From Effrenium voratum (lineage: Eukaryota; Sar; Dinophyceae; Suessiales; Symbiodiniaceae), in the NCBI GenBank assembly GCA_963377175.1, contig CAUJNA010000848.1:26001-90000 (forward strand): a DNA stretch of 64,000 nt, given 5' to 3'. Every line of letters begins with the position of its first letter. Position 1 is the stretch's first letter. Both the position numbers and the translations under genes were made by a program. This document shows positions 51,541 to 63,628 of the stretch, piece after piece. The notes under the pieces are model-generated. The model was given only the letters and a program-made list of their open reading frames with translations. It did not search any database and was not told the DNA's origin.

Positions 51541-53126
51541 TATTCTTGTTCCTTTGCTGTTGTGTTGCTGTTGCTATGTCGAAGTTTAGCTGTGTGGTGT
51601 CTTCTTGTAGGAATTGTTGAAAGCTCTTGCTGTGGTCGTTCCATGATGTTGTGTGTGTGTTGTTTTCTTGCCAAGTAGTGATTTGGATTTGTGCTTGTGT
51701 AGTCGTGACTTTGCTTGTCTGATGCGTTGAATGGTGAGGTGTGACTCGTTGTGTAGTTTGCTGTGTCCTCATAGCTGTTGTCACTCCAACCCCAGCTGTT
51801 GTCATAGTCGTAGTCGTTCCAGTTCTCCTCCATGTAGTTTACCTCGTGTTGTCCTTCTTCTCCTTCGTAGTACCAGTCCCAGGTGTCGTTCACATCCTGA
51901 GGTAGTTCTTCATTATTGTCATGATCTGCTTGTTCTTGTTCTAGTGGATGTAGTTCTTCTCCTTCTCCTATGTGCCATACTGGCACTCTGCAGTCTTGTG
52001 CCCAGTGGCCAGGCTTGCCACATCGATGGCGTGTTGTGTAGTTGTTGTTTCCTTTTCCTTTTGATTTGCTGTAGTTTTCTTGGCCTTTGTAGCCTTTGCT
52101 TGATCCAAATCCTTTGGATCCTGAGTAGCCTTTTCCTTTGCTCTTCTTGTATCCTCCTTTGTTGTAGTTTCCTTTGTTGCCTTTGTCGAATCCTTTGTAG
52201 TGTCCTTTACTCCTGTACTTGCCTTTGCTTTTGCTTCCCTTGTAGTTGCCTTTTCCTTTTCCTTTGCCTTTGTAGTTTCTTCCTTTCCTCCATATTTTGT
52301 CAACATCCATTGGTGCAGCTCCTCCATTGTAGTTTGTTCCTACTTCTGAAGTCGATCTCGAGAAGGCTGAAATCGTCTTGTGGTAGTCCAGGATGACTGC
52401 TCTGATCTGGATGTAGTTCGTGATCTGTCCAGCACGTAGTTGGAGATGTTGCTGCAGCGCTCCTTTGGTTTTGTTGAGTAGTATTGCTACTATGTTGATT
52501 CCATTTGGTAGTGCTGCGCCGTTGTCTTTCTCGTAGCGGTTGATGTCATATTCCCATTGTAGCAATTGTTCTTCAAACTGCGCTTCGTTGAATGTAGGTT
52601 CCAGTAGTTTGGTAAGGTAGCCAACGCTTCTTGTTCCTACTGGTAGGCTGAACGTGCTGTGTAGGAGTCGCAGTGTTTCACATCCATTTGCGTTGTAGCG
52701 GTTTTGCCTTACTACTGTAGCTGCTGCTCCCTGACAGATGTTGATGAGGATGTAGTGTAGATCTCTGGAGAGGTCTACTGCTTTGCTTGCTTGTGTAGGG
52801 TCGAGTATGTGTGTTCTGATGTCTGTGTCCTCAATCTGTCGTGTAGCCACTTGTGCTAGTTGTAGCGCCAGGTCAAAGTCTCGGTCTATGAGGCCAAGGT
52901 ATGCTTGTAGCTTGAACAGCCATTCTTCATACTGGGAGTAGTCACCAGTGAAGAAGGGTGGTGGCAGTTTGTATCTATGTAGTCTCTGAACGTCGTTGTC
53001 TTGTTCTGTTCCTGCTCCCGTAGCCGTGGCTCCTACTGTGTCTGCTGTTGGCCCGTTCTCTGCTCCTGTAGTTTGTTGTGCTGAGGCTGATGCTGCTTCT
53101 CCTGACATGTCGTAGTAGTTTGGCAT
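51537..53126 (-). CDS. Copia-type retrotransposon Gag
   Basis: 529 residues. The N-terminal Gag core (PPPFFTGDYSQYEEWLFKLQ, about 54-73) resembles UBN2/RVT-gag domains. A Lys/Gly-rich low-complexity stretch covers about 290-360. A zinc knuckle (RHRCGKPGHWAQDC, about 363) has lost its first Cys (CGC Arg where TGC/TGT Cys is expected). An acidic Asp/Glu/Asn C-terminal region follows. Frames after about 51800 disagree with the protease frame. Upstream at 53194-53204 is an initiator-Met-tRNA-like primer site. Confidence 0.8.
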   Translation of the reverse strand: MPNYYDMSGEAASASAQQTTGAENGPTADTVGATATGAGTEQDNDVQRLHRYKLPPPFFTGDYSQYEEWLFKLQAYLGLIDRDFDLALQLAQVATRQIEDTDIRTHILDPTQASKAVDLSRDLHYILINICQGAAATVVRQNRYNANGCETLRLLHSTFSLPVGTRSVGYLTKLLEPTFNEAQFEEQLLQWEYDINRYEKDNGAALPNGINIVAILLNKTKGALQQHLQLRAGQITNYIQIRAVILDYHKTISAFSRSTSEVGTNYNGGAAPMDVDKIWRKGRNYKGKGKGKGNYKGSKSKGKYRSKGHYKGFDKGNKGNYNKGGYKKSKGKGYSGSKGFGSSKGYKGQENYSKSKGKGNNNYTTRHRCGKPGHWAQDCRVPVWHIGEGEELHPLEQEQADHDNNEELPQDVNDTWDWYYEGEEGQHEVNYMEENWNDYDYDNSWGWSDNSYEDTANYTTSHTSPFNASDKQSHDYTSTNPNHYLARKQHTHNIMERPQQELSTIPTRRHHTAKLRHSNSNTTAKEQEY

Positions 53127-53193
53127 GTGACTGCTGTTGCTGTGGTTGTCGTACTTACTGCTTACTGGAGCTCCCCTATGTTTAGGATCTCAG

Positions 53194-53204
53194 CTCCGCT
53201 ACCA
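53194..53204 (-). other. Candidate tRNA-iMet primer-binding site
   Basis: On the minus strand TGGTAGCGGAG, one mismatch from the common TGGTAGCAGAG, about 70 nt upstream of the gag start. Confidence 0.5.
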
Positions 53205-53385
53205 CGTTAAAATCGGTTGCTACTTTTACTTACAAGTGCAAGTGCTGTAGTGTTCAAACAAACAGTCAACCAATGTAGTCTGCAGCTGCCACCCTTTTGA
53301 CTCATGCGATGTAGTGAGCTCAAGGCGTGCAGTAGTGAACATACATGCAACACAAATGCAGGAAGTGAAGCATGTAGTTTGACAA

Positions 53386-53490
53386 GACAGAGAGAGAGAG
53401 AGAGAGAGTGAAAGAGGGAGAGAGGACGACGGAATAACGGGGGAAAGGAAAAGAGAGAGAGGAAGAAGGAGACAAGAGAGAGGGCAATGT
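53386..53490 (+). repeat. GA-rich microsatellite in the presumed LTR
   Basis: agagagagagag runs and interrupted GAGA/GGAA sequence, purine-rich on the plus strand. Confidence 0.85.
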
Positions 53491-53959
53491 CGGCGGAGTG
53501 AGCCGGAGGCTCTCAAGTATATATTGTGCATATGAGAGACTTGCATAACTACTTCAAAAGAACAAATATTGCGGAGAACACACATAACACAGTATGCCAA
53601 CGTTGTGTCTATTGTGTCAAACTAATTACTTGACGCAACGTGGCACATGGTCTGCCTCCACTTGCGGTCTTGAACCGATGCGGTCCGGTCAATCAACTAT
53701 CTTGCAATACAACTGGTTCTATTGCGTTTTCTCTCAATATGCTGTGTTTTCAAGAGTATGGTCACGTCAGGTCTCAATCTACTGAATTACTATCTCGTTT
53801 CCGCACTTGATGGGCCAAGCCACGAGCTGAGGAAAGAAGCAAACAATTATTGAAGGGACACAAAGGATGGGCTTATAACGCCGTATATGATAAGAGTATG
53901 TTATTTGTAGTTTATCCAAAATCAACTTTGCATGATTCAATATGCTGAGGGCGCTAATC

Positions 53960-54512
53960 TTAATTTTTATGTATTTGGAACACTCTTGACTCGGATATCA
54001 TTGGATGCTTCAGCAACTCAACACGTTGGTGGCTTGCTTTCATGACACCAGCCTTGCTTTTCGGAGGCGCAGCAATGGTGCAATCACCTGCTCGAACGAA
54101 AGTTCTCCCATGCCACGGCCGTGTCCGGGAAGTTTCTGGATTCACTGGCTTTGACAGCTCTGATATTCGTCGCCTCCACCACTCTGCCTCGTCCTCAGGA
54201 GCGATGTCCGAAGGTGGACTCTGTGGCCCACATTCGCCTGGCTTTTCCAGTAGCGCATCGATCTTCGACATGCGCTCCTTTAGCATCTCCGTGAGCTCGA
54301 ATTGCCTGGAGACATGACATGCAATCCAGATGTCCGGGTCACCATAAAGTTCAATTGGACATCAAACCCTTCCGTTAAAAAAAAGAAAGTATATTCGAAT
54401 ACTAAAGGTCGCCAAAGCACTGCGATGTGACCTGATCAATCTGCCGCATGAGCTCGAACTCAAACTTTTTCCTTGAGGGTGTGTCATCCACGGCCAAGCA
54501 CTCGGCGGCCAT
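53960..54512 (-). CDS. Small two-exon host gene, 145-residue protein
   Basis: Exon 1 is 54512-54421, from an ATG in context GACATGGCC, reading MAAECLAVDDTPSRKKFEFE and ending two bases into a codon. The intron is 54420-54306 (115 bp, donor GTGCTT, acceptor TGTCTCCAG). Exon 2 is 54305-53960, completing the codon and continuing in frame with ELTEMLKERMSKIDALLEK, an acidic linker, RRRISELSKPVNPE and a basic tail to TAA. Exact phase match across the intron supports the model. A short coiled coil spans the junction. Function not recognised. The tail could continue in a further exon. Confidence 0.6.
54306..54420 (-). other. 115-bp intron of the small gene
   Basis: GTGCTT donor, T-rich stretch with a run of eight T, and TCTCCAG acceptor. 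Removal joins exon frames exactly. Confidence 0.6.
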
Positions 54513-54519
54513 GTCTCAT

Positions 54520-55970
54520 GGTCTATGCACTCTAATTGAGCACTATACGGCAATTAAAGATTTGCAATGCGCTGCAAAAAGGTACTTGTGAAGTGCTATC
54601 TGCTTTGCACACACGCGCCAGGAATGAGAAGCCGTGACGCCATGTCATGACATGACATCTGAGTGTAATCTGGCCTGCGCTTGCAACTCAGCGTTGGCCT
54701 AAGGCCATTCGTGTAGCAAGCAGTTCAGTTGTGGTTGCGAACACGTGTCTTGCCCAAGGACAGCGCAGGCGAAGTTCCGGTGTCGACGGCCTCACAAGAG
54801 AACACGCAATGGGACACGCTTAAACACGTCAAAGCAGGCCATAAACATGTGGCTAGCCAAGATGATTGCGAGCACCAAAAAACAGCTTGCAACTGCAGGT
54901 GTGTGTGTGTGTTTCCAAAAGAAAACACACACACACACACACTCTTGCCCAAAGCCGCCGAGCGAGAAAATACAACTGGCTGCCCTTCTTCGTTCTGACC
55001 CACCATTTCAACTTGCATCGCTCAGGGTTTTCCGTGCCACAGCATTTTGCACTTCCGGCCTGGTACAGGCTGTTCAGGGAAAGCAGGATCAACAGACCAT
55101 GCTCATGAAGCAGCGCCAGCCTGGGTTCTGCAAGAGAGCAACGCCTGCTTTGAGAGAAGCTTGCTCCAAACTTCAAGCCTCAGTAAAGGGTTGAACAAGC
55201 GCTGGCCTCCTCTTGAGACCTTGTTCAAAGGCGGCCTAACAACAAACCTGGGTAGTAAAGGAGCCTTACCTCATTGACACGCCCCGCAAGAAAAGTGACA
55301 ATGCAGCCAAAGGAGACGGCTTGCCGCCCTCATCGTGGCCGGCCTGCCAGGTCTCACACCCACGCTTCTGCACCCCACATTCAGCAAGCGTTGCCGGCCT
55401 TACGCCGAGCATCACCTTTGCAAACATGTCTCAGTCTCTGAATGAATGCACATCTAGGCATCCACTTGTTCTGGTCCGGAGAATCGGAGTTGCAGAAATC
55501 AGGAATGAGAAGCACACCTGCCAGCTCGGGAAAAAGGAACAAAACACAAAAAAGCAGTGAGACTCACCCTCCCTCCCCCTCTCCCTCTCCCTCTCTCCCT
55601 CTCACTGTGAACAACTGCAAGGATCTACTCAAAGCATCTATATAGGAGCTCGGAAAATGATCATGCGGAAATCATCCAAAGGACCAAGGCACTGACGCTT
55701 CCTTGCTGCGTGAAGAGGCTGACACCGCCGTGACGAAAGGCAACACAAAGCCTCCAGCACATGTAAAACAGTTTATGTTGACAAAAAAATAAAGGACCGG
55801 ACAACCCCACATGCGCATTTTTTCAGTGAATGGTTCTCTGGTGGCCATGCGATAATGACTGAGTGAGTGAGTGAGTGGCCATTGGGTAGCGCTCGGTCAC
55901 TAGTAGAGTGCTCTCTTCTTTTTGCTCGCGAGGCAGAGTCATCTATGCCACGAAATCTATGCCCCGAGTC
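54520..55970. other. No gene recognised
   Basis: Contains a CA/TG microsatellite at about 54895-54945 (gtgtgtgtgtgt and cacacacaca on one strand) and a CTCCCT run at 55568-55605. Open frames on both strands overlap and none has support. Confidence 0.35.
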
Positions 55971-55974
55971 AGGC

Positions 55975-57955
55975 GCTAAAAACTGCGCCTGCCACGAAAT
56001 CTATGCCCCGTCTCCAAAGCGCTGCGCCTGTCACGCAGACTGAGCCCCTCGACAACACCCAGCCCCTGTAGGCAGCTGCCACATGTTGCCCCTGCCAAGC
56101 AAACACACACACACACCCAGATGCAGTAAACACTGCGCCGGCCACGAAATCTATGCCCCGTCTCCAAAGTGCTGCGCCTGTCACGCAGATTGAGCCCCCG
56201 AGCTGCGTGCTCGACAACATCCAGCCCCTCTAGACAGCTGCCACATGTTGCCCCTGCCACGCAAACACACACACCCAGATGCAGAAAATACTTCGCCTGC
56301 CATGAAATCTGTGCGCCATCTCCAAAGTGCTGCGCCTGTCACGCAGATTGAGCCCCCGAGCTGCGCGCTCGACAACATCCAGCCCCTCTAGACAGCTGCC
56401 ACATGTTGCCCCTGCCACGCAAACACACACCCAGATGCAGAAAACACTGCGCCTGCCATGAAATCTGTGCGCCATCTCCAAAGTGCTGCGCCTGTCACGC
56501 AGATTAAGCCCCCGAGCCGTGCGCTCGACAACATCCAGTCCCTTTAGACAGCTACCAAAAGCTGCCCCTCCCACGCAAACACACACCGAGATGCAGAAAA
56601 TACTGCGCCTGACACGACATTTGCAAGCCAGCTCCAAAGTGCTGCGCCACAACATCCAGTCCCTTTAGACAGCTACCAAATGCTGCCCCTGCCACGCAAA
56701 CACACACACACAGATGCAGAAAATACTGCGCCTGCCAAGAAATTTGCGAGCCATCTTCAAAGTGCTGCGCCTGTCACGCAGATTGAGCCCCCGAGCCGCG
56801 CGCTCGCCCAACATCCAGTCCCTTTAGACACCTACCAAATGCTGCCCCTGCCACGCAAATACAGCGCCTGCCACTCCGATTAAGCGCGCTCGACAACATC
56901 CAGTCCCTTTAGACAGCTACCAAATGCTGCCCCTGCCACGCAAACACACACCGAGATGCAGAAAATACTGCGCCTGACACGAAATGTGCAAGCCATCTCC
57001 AAAGTGCTGCGTGCGCCACGACATCCAGTCCCTTCAGACACCTACCAAATGCTGCCCCTGCCACGCAAACACACGCCCAGATGCAGAAAATACTGCGCCT
57101 GCCACGAAATTTGCAAGCCGTCTTCAAAGTGCTGCGCCTGTCACGCAGATTGAGCCCCCCAACATCCAGTGCCTTCAGACACCTACCAGATGCTGCCCCT
57201 GCCACGCAAACACACCGAGATGCAGAAAAAATGCGCCTGCCACGAAATCTGTGCGCCATCTCCAAAGTGCTGCGCCTGTCACGCAGATTGAGCCCCCAAG
57301 CCGAGTGCTCGAAGACATCCAGTCCCTTTAGACAGCTACCAAATGCTTTCCCTGCCACCAGATGCAGAAAATACTGCGCCTGCCACGAAATTTGCAAGCC
57401 ATAGTGCTGCGCCTGTCACGCAGATTGAGCCCCCGAGCCGCACGCTCGACGACATCCAGTCACCTACCAAACGCTGCCCCTGCCACGCAAACACACACAC
57501 CCAGATGCAGAAAATACTGCGCCTGCCACGAAATTTGCAAGCCATCTCCAAACTGCTGCGCCTGTCACGCAGATTGAGCCCCCGAGCCACGGCGCGCTCC
57601 AACATCCAGTCCCTTTAGACACCTACCAAATGCTGCCCCTGCCACGCAAACATACGCACCCAGATGCAGAAAATACTGCGCCTGCCATGAAATCTGTGCG
57701 CCATCTCCAAAGTGCTGCGCCTGTCACGCAGATTAAGCCCCCGAGCCGCGCGCTCGACAACATCCAGTCCCTTTAGACACCTACCAAATGCTGCCCCTGC
57801 CACGCAAACACACACCCAAATGCAGAAAATACTGCGCCTGCCACGAAATCTGTGCGCCATCTCCAAAGTGCTGCGCCTGTCACGCAGATTGAGCCGCGCG
57901 CTCGACAACATCCAGCCCCTTTAGACAGCTGCCATATGTTGCCCCTGCCATGCAA
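55975..57955. repeat. About 155-bp satellite array with internal sub-repeats
   Basis: About 13 copies, some with deletions. Each unit holds three related boxes: tgctgcgcctgtcacgcag, tgctgcccctgccacgcaaa and atactgcgcctgccacgaaa. The boxes share CTGCSCCTGYCACG, so the unit itself grew from a roughly 50-bp ancestor. Open frames across it are artefacts. Confidence 0.95.
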
Positions 57956-57956
57956 A

Positions 57957-58179
57957 GAGAGAGTGAGTGAGTGAGTGAGTGAGTGAGTGAGTGAGTGAGT
58001 GAGTGAGTGAGTGAGTGAGTGAGTGAGTGAGTGAGTGAGTGAGTGAGTGAGTGAGTGAGTGAGTGAGTGAGTGAGTGAGTGAGTGAGTGAGTGAGTGAGT
58101 GAGTGAGTGAGTGAGTGAGTGAGTGAGTGAGTGAGTGAGTGAGTGAGTGAGTGAGTGAGTGAGTGAGTGAGTGAGTGAG

Positions 58180-58215
<36 letters not shown>

Positions 58216-58320
58216 TGAGTGAGTGAGTGAGTGAGTGAGTGAGTGAGTGAGTGAGTTGAGTGAGAGAGAGAGAGTGAGTGAGTGAGTGAGCGAGCGAGCG
58301 AGTGAGTGAGGAAGGAGGCG
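57957..58320 (+). repeat. (GTGA)n microsatellite with a GTGC patch
   Basis: About 230 nearly perfect bases of gtga, then nine gtgc units (about 58180-58215), then gtga, gaga and gcga variants and a GGAGGA run. Frames such as THSLTHSL are artefacts. Confidence 0.98.
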
Positions 58321-60316
58321 GGAGGAGGAAGGAGGAGGAGGACGAGGAGGCATCGGCGACGGACGACGAGCGGTAAAAGTAAGAACCCCACACAATGATG
58401 TGGGGAACAAGCAACATAAAGGAAGCCATGACCATGCTCGTGCTGCATTGCGAAAATCATTAAGCATCTGACAGCATTATGAAATGCCACATGTTGTGCA
58501 GCACCAAAATATATCCTTCCTTGAAACCTACATACAAAACAATGTCAAGCAACATTCACACACACACACACGCCACCAACGTAGAATCCCACACTGTCAG
58601 AAGCCAGTTGTGTCAGCAAGTTATCGAAGCTATCTTGATATCTGCGTGGCTCATGCAAGAACAGTCTGGGGTGTCATGGTGTCATCTGTCTTGTCCCCGA
58701 AGTCTGTGTACGAACGCCGTGATCGCGTGCAGAACTCACATGAGATGTAGACCAACAAGGCGACGCAGAAGAACAGCAGCACACAATGCAAAGGGTATTG
58801 ATACGCCGTGTAAGACATAGATAGGCAGCATGATGCACCTGGGTCACGGAGACCGCCTCGCTTCGGGACTTCCTATTTACACAAGTATCCGCAACATGTC
58901 GCTCCACATCAGGGCTGTGTGGTTTGCTGCAGGCCAGATTGCAAACAACAAATATCATGCACTTTGGAAAGGCCCATCATTTCCTTTGAGCTTCATTAAC
59001 ACAACTGGCTCGTGTCGATTGTGCCTTTTGATTACTTTGGGTACAACCCCCTGTTTTGGAAGAAAAGCCCAACCCTCTCGGTGCGTTCCGACACTGTCTT
59101 CATTGCCCGTGTACCCAGTAGGAGTGCGGCATTGAATCGGCGCCGCTTCGTCGACACCATGCCTTGTGATGCGGAACAGCCAGGTACCAGTACAAAGCTG
59201 TGAAGCATGGCTTGTGCCAGCTTCCCTTTAGCTGAGGAAAACACTAGTGATGTCGCAGCACCTGAGGACGAGCGTTACAGCTGCGGGATCTGAGGGAGGG
59301 CAACCTCTTTGCGCATCCTCGATATAATGTCTCGGGTCAGTTGCGCTCAGTTGCGCACGTTGCCAGCCCTTCTCTGTTGTGCTGTTGCATGCCAACATTT
59401 GCAAGACCCTCTGCGGAGTAGCTTTGCATTCGTGTCTGTGCCTGCCTTGTTACAAGGAGCAAACGCCCGCAACTGCAGTTGACTATGACTGTAGTCAGTA
59501 CAAGTGGAAGGCGTCTAACCTCTGCGGGTGATCTCGGAGCAGTTGCGCCTTGGTTTTCTGCCGCTTATTGTATCTTGTGCCATCCGGCCAATGGAAGTCC
59601 TTATATGCTTGAACTGGAAGTTCCGACTGAAACCTACAGCAACACTCGGTGCCTGCAAAGCTTAGAGTGCGCTACATGCGGTCGGGTTAAGCCACATCAA
59701 TGCGCGTAAAGTCACATCACTGCATGGCCACGCGCGCGCGAAGTCACATCAGCGCACGTGAAGTCACATCATGCATCGTGAGTTCCATGGCAATCACATT
59801 GGCCACGCGCCTCCACAGCGCGCGCCAAGAAGCAAGCATAAAGCACGCAGTTGATGTCGGGCTGTGTGTTTACCCGCCGGCCACGCTGCTTCGACAGTTG
59901 GGCCAGTTGCCTGCGGGGATGCTTTCCCCACTGGCCACGCGCGATCGATGCGACTTTAGACAAGCTGATGCGACTTAAGTCTACCCTGTGTACCATTCCT
60001 ACCGAATCTTTTATACGAGGACAATCAGGAACAACATGAATATTGCGCTATGCCATGCTTGCCGCAAAGTGCTTCTTCGCTCTAAAGTAACGATGACGAT
60101 TGCGTCATGCGACTTGTCTTTGATGTTTTGCTGCCAGCGCGGCGTTGGCTTCAGAGCTTGGGGCATGACTCCACTTCCTGGCTACTCTTGACATCCAACC
60201 GACTAGATTCGGCTGCAAAAGGGTGTGACTCTCATCCGATCCAAGCCCCAAGCTTTCGTCGGAGCATGCGACCGGCAAGGACAAGTGAGTCGCCTTCAGG
60301 ATTCATTTTGCTAAGA
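58321..60316. other. No gene recognised
   Basis: Only short frames. A cacacacacaca run is at 58557-58571. No feature could be supported. Confidence 0.3.
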
Positions 60317-61605
60317 TCATTGCGCCAGTTGTGCCACAGCTGCTCTCGGCCATTTAGGACTTGATGCTTCCTGCACCCCTGACCTTACTCGACATGAAGT
60401 AGCCCAGCCTTGGACGATCGCAGCCATCTCCACTCCTGGCCAGCGCTCCATTTGTACGCTTCCAAATAAAAACTCGCCGGCACCACCAGCTGCAAGCCAG
60501 CCTGTCAACAAGCGCACGATTGATAAATGACCGCAGCCAATGCAGGCCTTTCCAATCCACGTCACAATTGCGCCAGCTTCCTCCTGGGATCTTTGCGTTG
60601 CCACATCTTTCAGACTCGTGCCAAAATGGGTGTGCAAAGGTCAGGACTGGCAACTCCAGCAAAGCCGTGAGATCCTGAATGAAAGGGGCTTCACAAATGA
60701 ATGTGACTACATCTGTGTTTGCACTCTCCTCCGAGGCATCAATGATTCCCTGCCAATATCAACATGCAAACAGCGACCAACCGGAATCCATCACAAATGA
60801 TAAAAGATAGGGCAAAATGGTTAAAGGCCACCCTCATCAAGCTGCGGAACCGCCAATTGCTGCCGCTATGACAAGCTGCCAGGCAGGCCAGCTTGCTCTC
60901 TGGGCCTCGTGACCGTTTTGCATTCCTCTCTAAGCCCAAGCGAATTAAAGCGAATTAGGGTTCACACAGAGTGGCTGCAACATGACTCTCGGGAGCAACC
61001 TCGGACAATCGGATGTGCGCTCACATGAAGATCCCTGTCACATGTGCTGCGAGTCCTCCTGACTTCAGAAACCGCAAGTGCTGTAAGCCTTTTCTTCGAT
61101 GTCTTTCTCTCGCGGAGCCAGTTGTACCAAACTGATAAGGGCTGCGTCAGGTTCAACGCCCTTCTTGCCCTTGCTTGACAGCAAAAATCATAGGACAACG
61201 TAGCAGCCTACCTTGACTCGCTCTCACTCCAAAGGGAGCGCACTGGCTCTCAGTACGTGCCAAATTTGAAGGGGAATGCCTGGCATAGCGACTTGGCTGC
61301 GGAGCAAACATCAAAGGTGTTGCTGCTGCGGAGACCCCTTCTGCAGGTGCTTTATCGAAGAATGTGCACCAATCATGTCAATCCATTGCAAGCAAGGAGT
61401 TCTGAATTGCACAAAATCACCCAGTATGTGATGGTAACACCTGCCCTGCTGCTCCGGTGACTTTAGCCATTTCAAGGTGGTACATGTGAGACATGACCTT
61501 ACCAGTCGGAGGCTGGGCCATGAAGATTGCCCTCCGGACCTCCAACGGGATTTCCAGTTGAATCACCATGTAAAGTCCAGATTTACTTGCAACGGGGGGG
61601 CACAT
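60317..61605 (-). CDS. Exon-like segments of unidentified minus-strand gene(s)
   Basis: Three open segments look coding: one near 60540-60625 (KDVATQRSQEEAGAIVTWIG); one near 60395-60480 (EFLFGSVQMERWPGVEMAAI) ending at a GTAAGG donor near 60390; and one at 61458-61590 (LEIPLEVRRAIFMAQPPTG, HMYHLEMAKVTGAAG) with a GTGTTA donor. Exact exon limits and linkage are unresolved. No family recognised. Confidence 0.3.
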
Positions 61606-62554
61606 ACAAACTCTATCAACTGGGACTCAGCTTTGTTTGCTAACAAGCAACAGTTCAATGGGTGACATACATATTCTATTCTGCACATGGCAGTTTGTGC
61701 ATGATATTATGAATATTATATACAGTATTACTAATGTACACACATAATACCATTGTTTTGCCTGACCACACTTCTTGCAAATTCCCAATCTAAACTGTGA
61801 AGATTGGTTGAACTAGGGCCAGGAAAACACAACTTCTCAATTTTATTGATGTGCCACAAGCTGAACCACATGCTTAAAGGTGGCCGCGACGAATGACATA
61901 CTGCTGCAATGCCTGTGAGACATCGACATGTGATACATCATTCCACAAACCGGCTGCATCGTGCCTTGTTGTAGGTGAAAAGGCGAGCTTTGATCCAGGT
62001 GTGCATCACAGCCTGTGCATCAAGGTGCGCTCTCGACACTATACTTGTTGTGGCGCAGACCGACTTGTTCGCACGGGCTGCCGTGAGTTGGCGGGCCATT
62101 TGTGCAGGGCGCAAAGCTTTGTGCATGCTCGCGTTGGACCTTCTAGCAAACACATCCGTTTCGGCACCTTCGAACATGCTGGCCTAGCGCTTTGAACATG
62201 CCGGTTCCATCTCACTCAAGTGAGGATGGCATACCAAAACATCTCAAACTCTAGCGGCGATCAATTGGCCTGGCGGGCATCAGTGTCTTGAGGTGGACGG
62301 GGAACAAGTGCATTGAAGGCATAGTCAACCTCACTGGAAGCGGTCGAAGCTTGAACAAGGAAGCCAAACTGTGAATGAATACGTTGAGAGCTAATCCCAA
62401 ATGCGCGCCTTCGCGCGCTCCTCACCAGTGGCATTCAAGTATTCAGGCACAGCAGCCTGATGGGATTGCGCGGCAGCGTGCGTCAGAATGAGATGCAGCT
62501 CACCTTCACGGCATTGTCGTCCCATGACAGCGCGGCGTATGCGCCGTCCATTGC
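61606..62554. other. No gene recognised
   Basis: Short frames only; an AT-richer stretch lies at 61670-61860. Confidence 0.3.
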
Positions 62555-62559
62555 CTAGC

Positions 62560-62852
62560 CAGTTGTATATTGGGGATTGTGAGCTTGTTTTGGGTTGGAC
62601 TCACGCACAAGAGGCCTTCGTCTCACGCCAATCCGCAGCAGTCTCGTAGGCCGCCAGCATCCTGCACCAATCTGGGCTTGTGCCTCCTCCCTTTCCCGTC
62701 CAATCTCAGAGCCGGACTTCAGGTCAGCGACCAGGTTTTGGACGGCCTTGGGATCTTGACCAGCCATAAGTGATCCCACCTCCAGTGTGGCAAAGCAGGC
62801 TCGCGTGAGCACAAGACTTACCCAGCCTGCGTAGCCATTTGCGGCCTGAACC
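62560..62852 (-). CDS. Exon-like segments, unidentified
   Basis: A short segment is bounded by ACCCAG and a perfect GTAAGT donor near 62820. A further segment (GQDPKAVQNLVADLKSGSEI, about 62680-62770) follows. Probably exons of a leftward gene shared with the 63.6-64 kb segment. Function unknown. Confidence 0.3.
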
Positions 62853-63628
62853 ACTGGGTTTCAGCTGCATGCAACAATAACATACAAGAACTCTCTTACA
62901 ACATCAGTGCAACATGGAACTGGGCAAGGTGCACCGTCTTATCTTCTGCATGGGACTGGGAAGCAGACGAGGCGTCAAAGACTGCGAAGCCAACTTCTGC
63001 AGTGCTGAAATGTACTGTCTACACCACCTTCTTGAGCCACATAAAAATCCACGCAAGTGCAACATGTAGAGCACCAATCTGCAGAGCACAAAGGCTGAGC
63101 ATGCTGCCCAAGGCTGCCATGGCATCTGCTACGTTGTTTCCATTGTGTGTATTATTCTGTTCGGGCTGTCCATGGTTGCGCAAAGTGCCTTACAGGTTCA
63201 TGATAGGGAGCCGCAAACAAATATGTTAGTCAGTTTGTGAAGTGTGTGGCTGATTTTGCTGAATTTTCACCAAGTGCGACTTTTGAGGCTTGTATCTTGA
63301 TGTATCTTGATGGGTGGCAGGCGAAGTGACATACCGCCGCATGCCGCATTTCGGGGCTTTAGGTCCTTGGCCAACCTTTCCAGCACAATGCAGGAATCCA
63401 GCCGCGAGTCCATTGTGGGCATGACAGCACCTGAAAGTTTCTGTGCCCAAGACGGATACATTGAAAGGCTGGGCCTGGAGCATCAGGTAGCTGAACCTGG
63501 ATTGCCGATTCCAGCATTTGACTTGGTCGTGCCATCGTCCGTCCGTGTGCATGTGTGTGTGTGCGTGAGGAACGGTTGAGGCCGCTTCAGGCAGCAAGGT
63601 CTGCAATATGTTTGAAGTTGACATGTAC

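Larger units (their letters stand above)
51190..53560 (-). mobile_element. Truncated Copia-type LTR retrotransposon
   Basis: Gag plus protease only. The presumed 5' LTR lies to the right of the primer-binding site at 53194-53204 and holds a TATATAT box (53518-53524). The LTR outer boundary and a 3' LTR were not identified. It could be a non-autonomous gag-only family. Confidence 0.6.

Noticed and set aside
51530..51575. Programmed -1 frameshift between gag and protease
   Set aside because: The overlap has no XXXYYYZ slippery heptamer, and pol is missing, so ordinary mutation is simpler.
55975..57955. CRISPR-like array
   Set aside because: Repeats and spacers are both repetitive, the unit is about 155 bp with internal sub-repeats, there are no cas genes, and the setting is eukaryotic.
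57773..58490. THSLTHSL-type ORFs
   Set aside because: Translation of the GTGA microsatellite in several frames.
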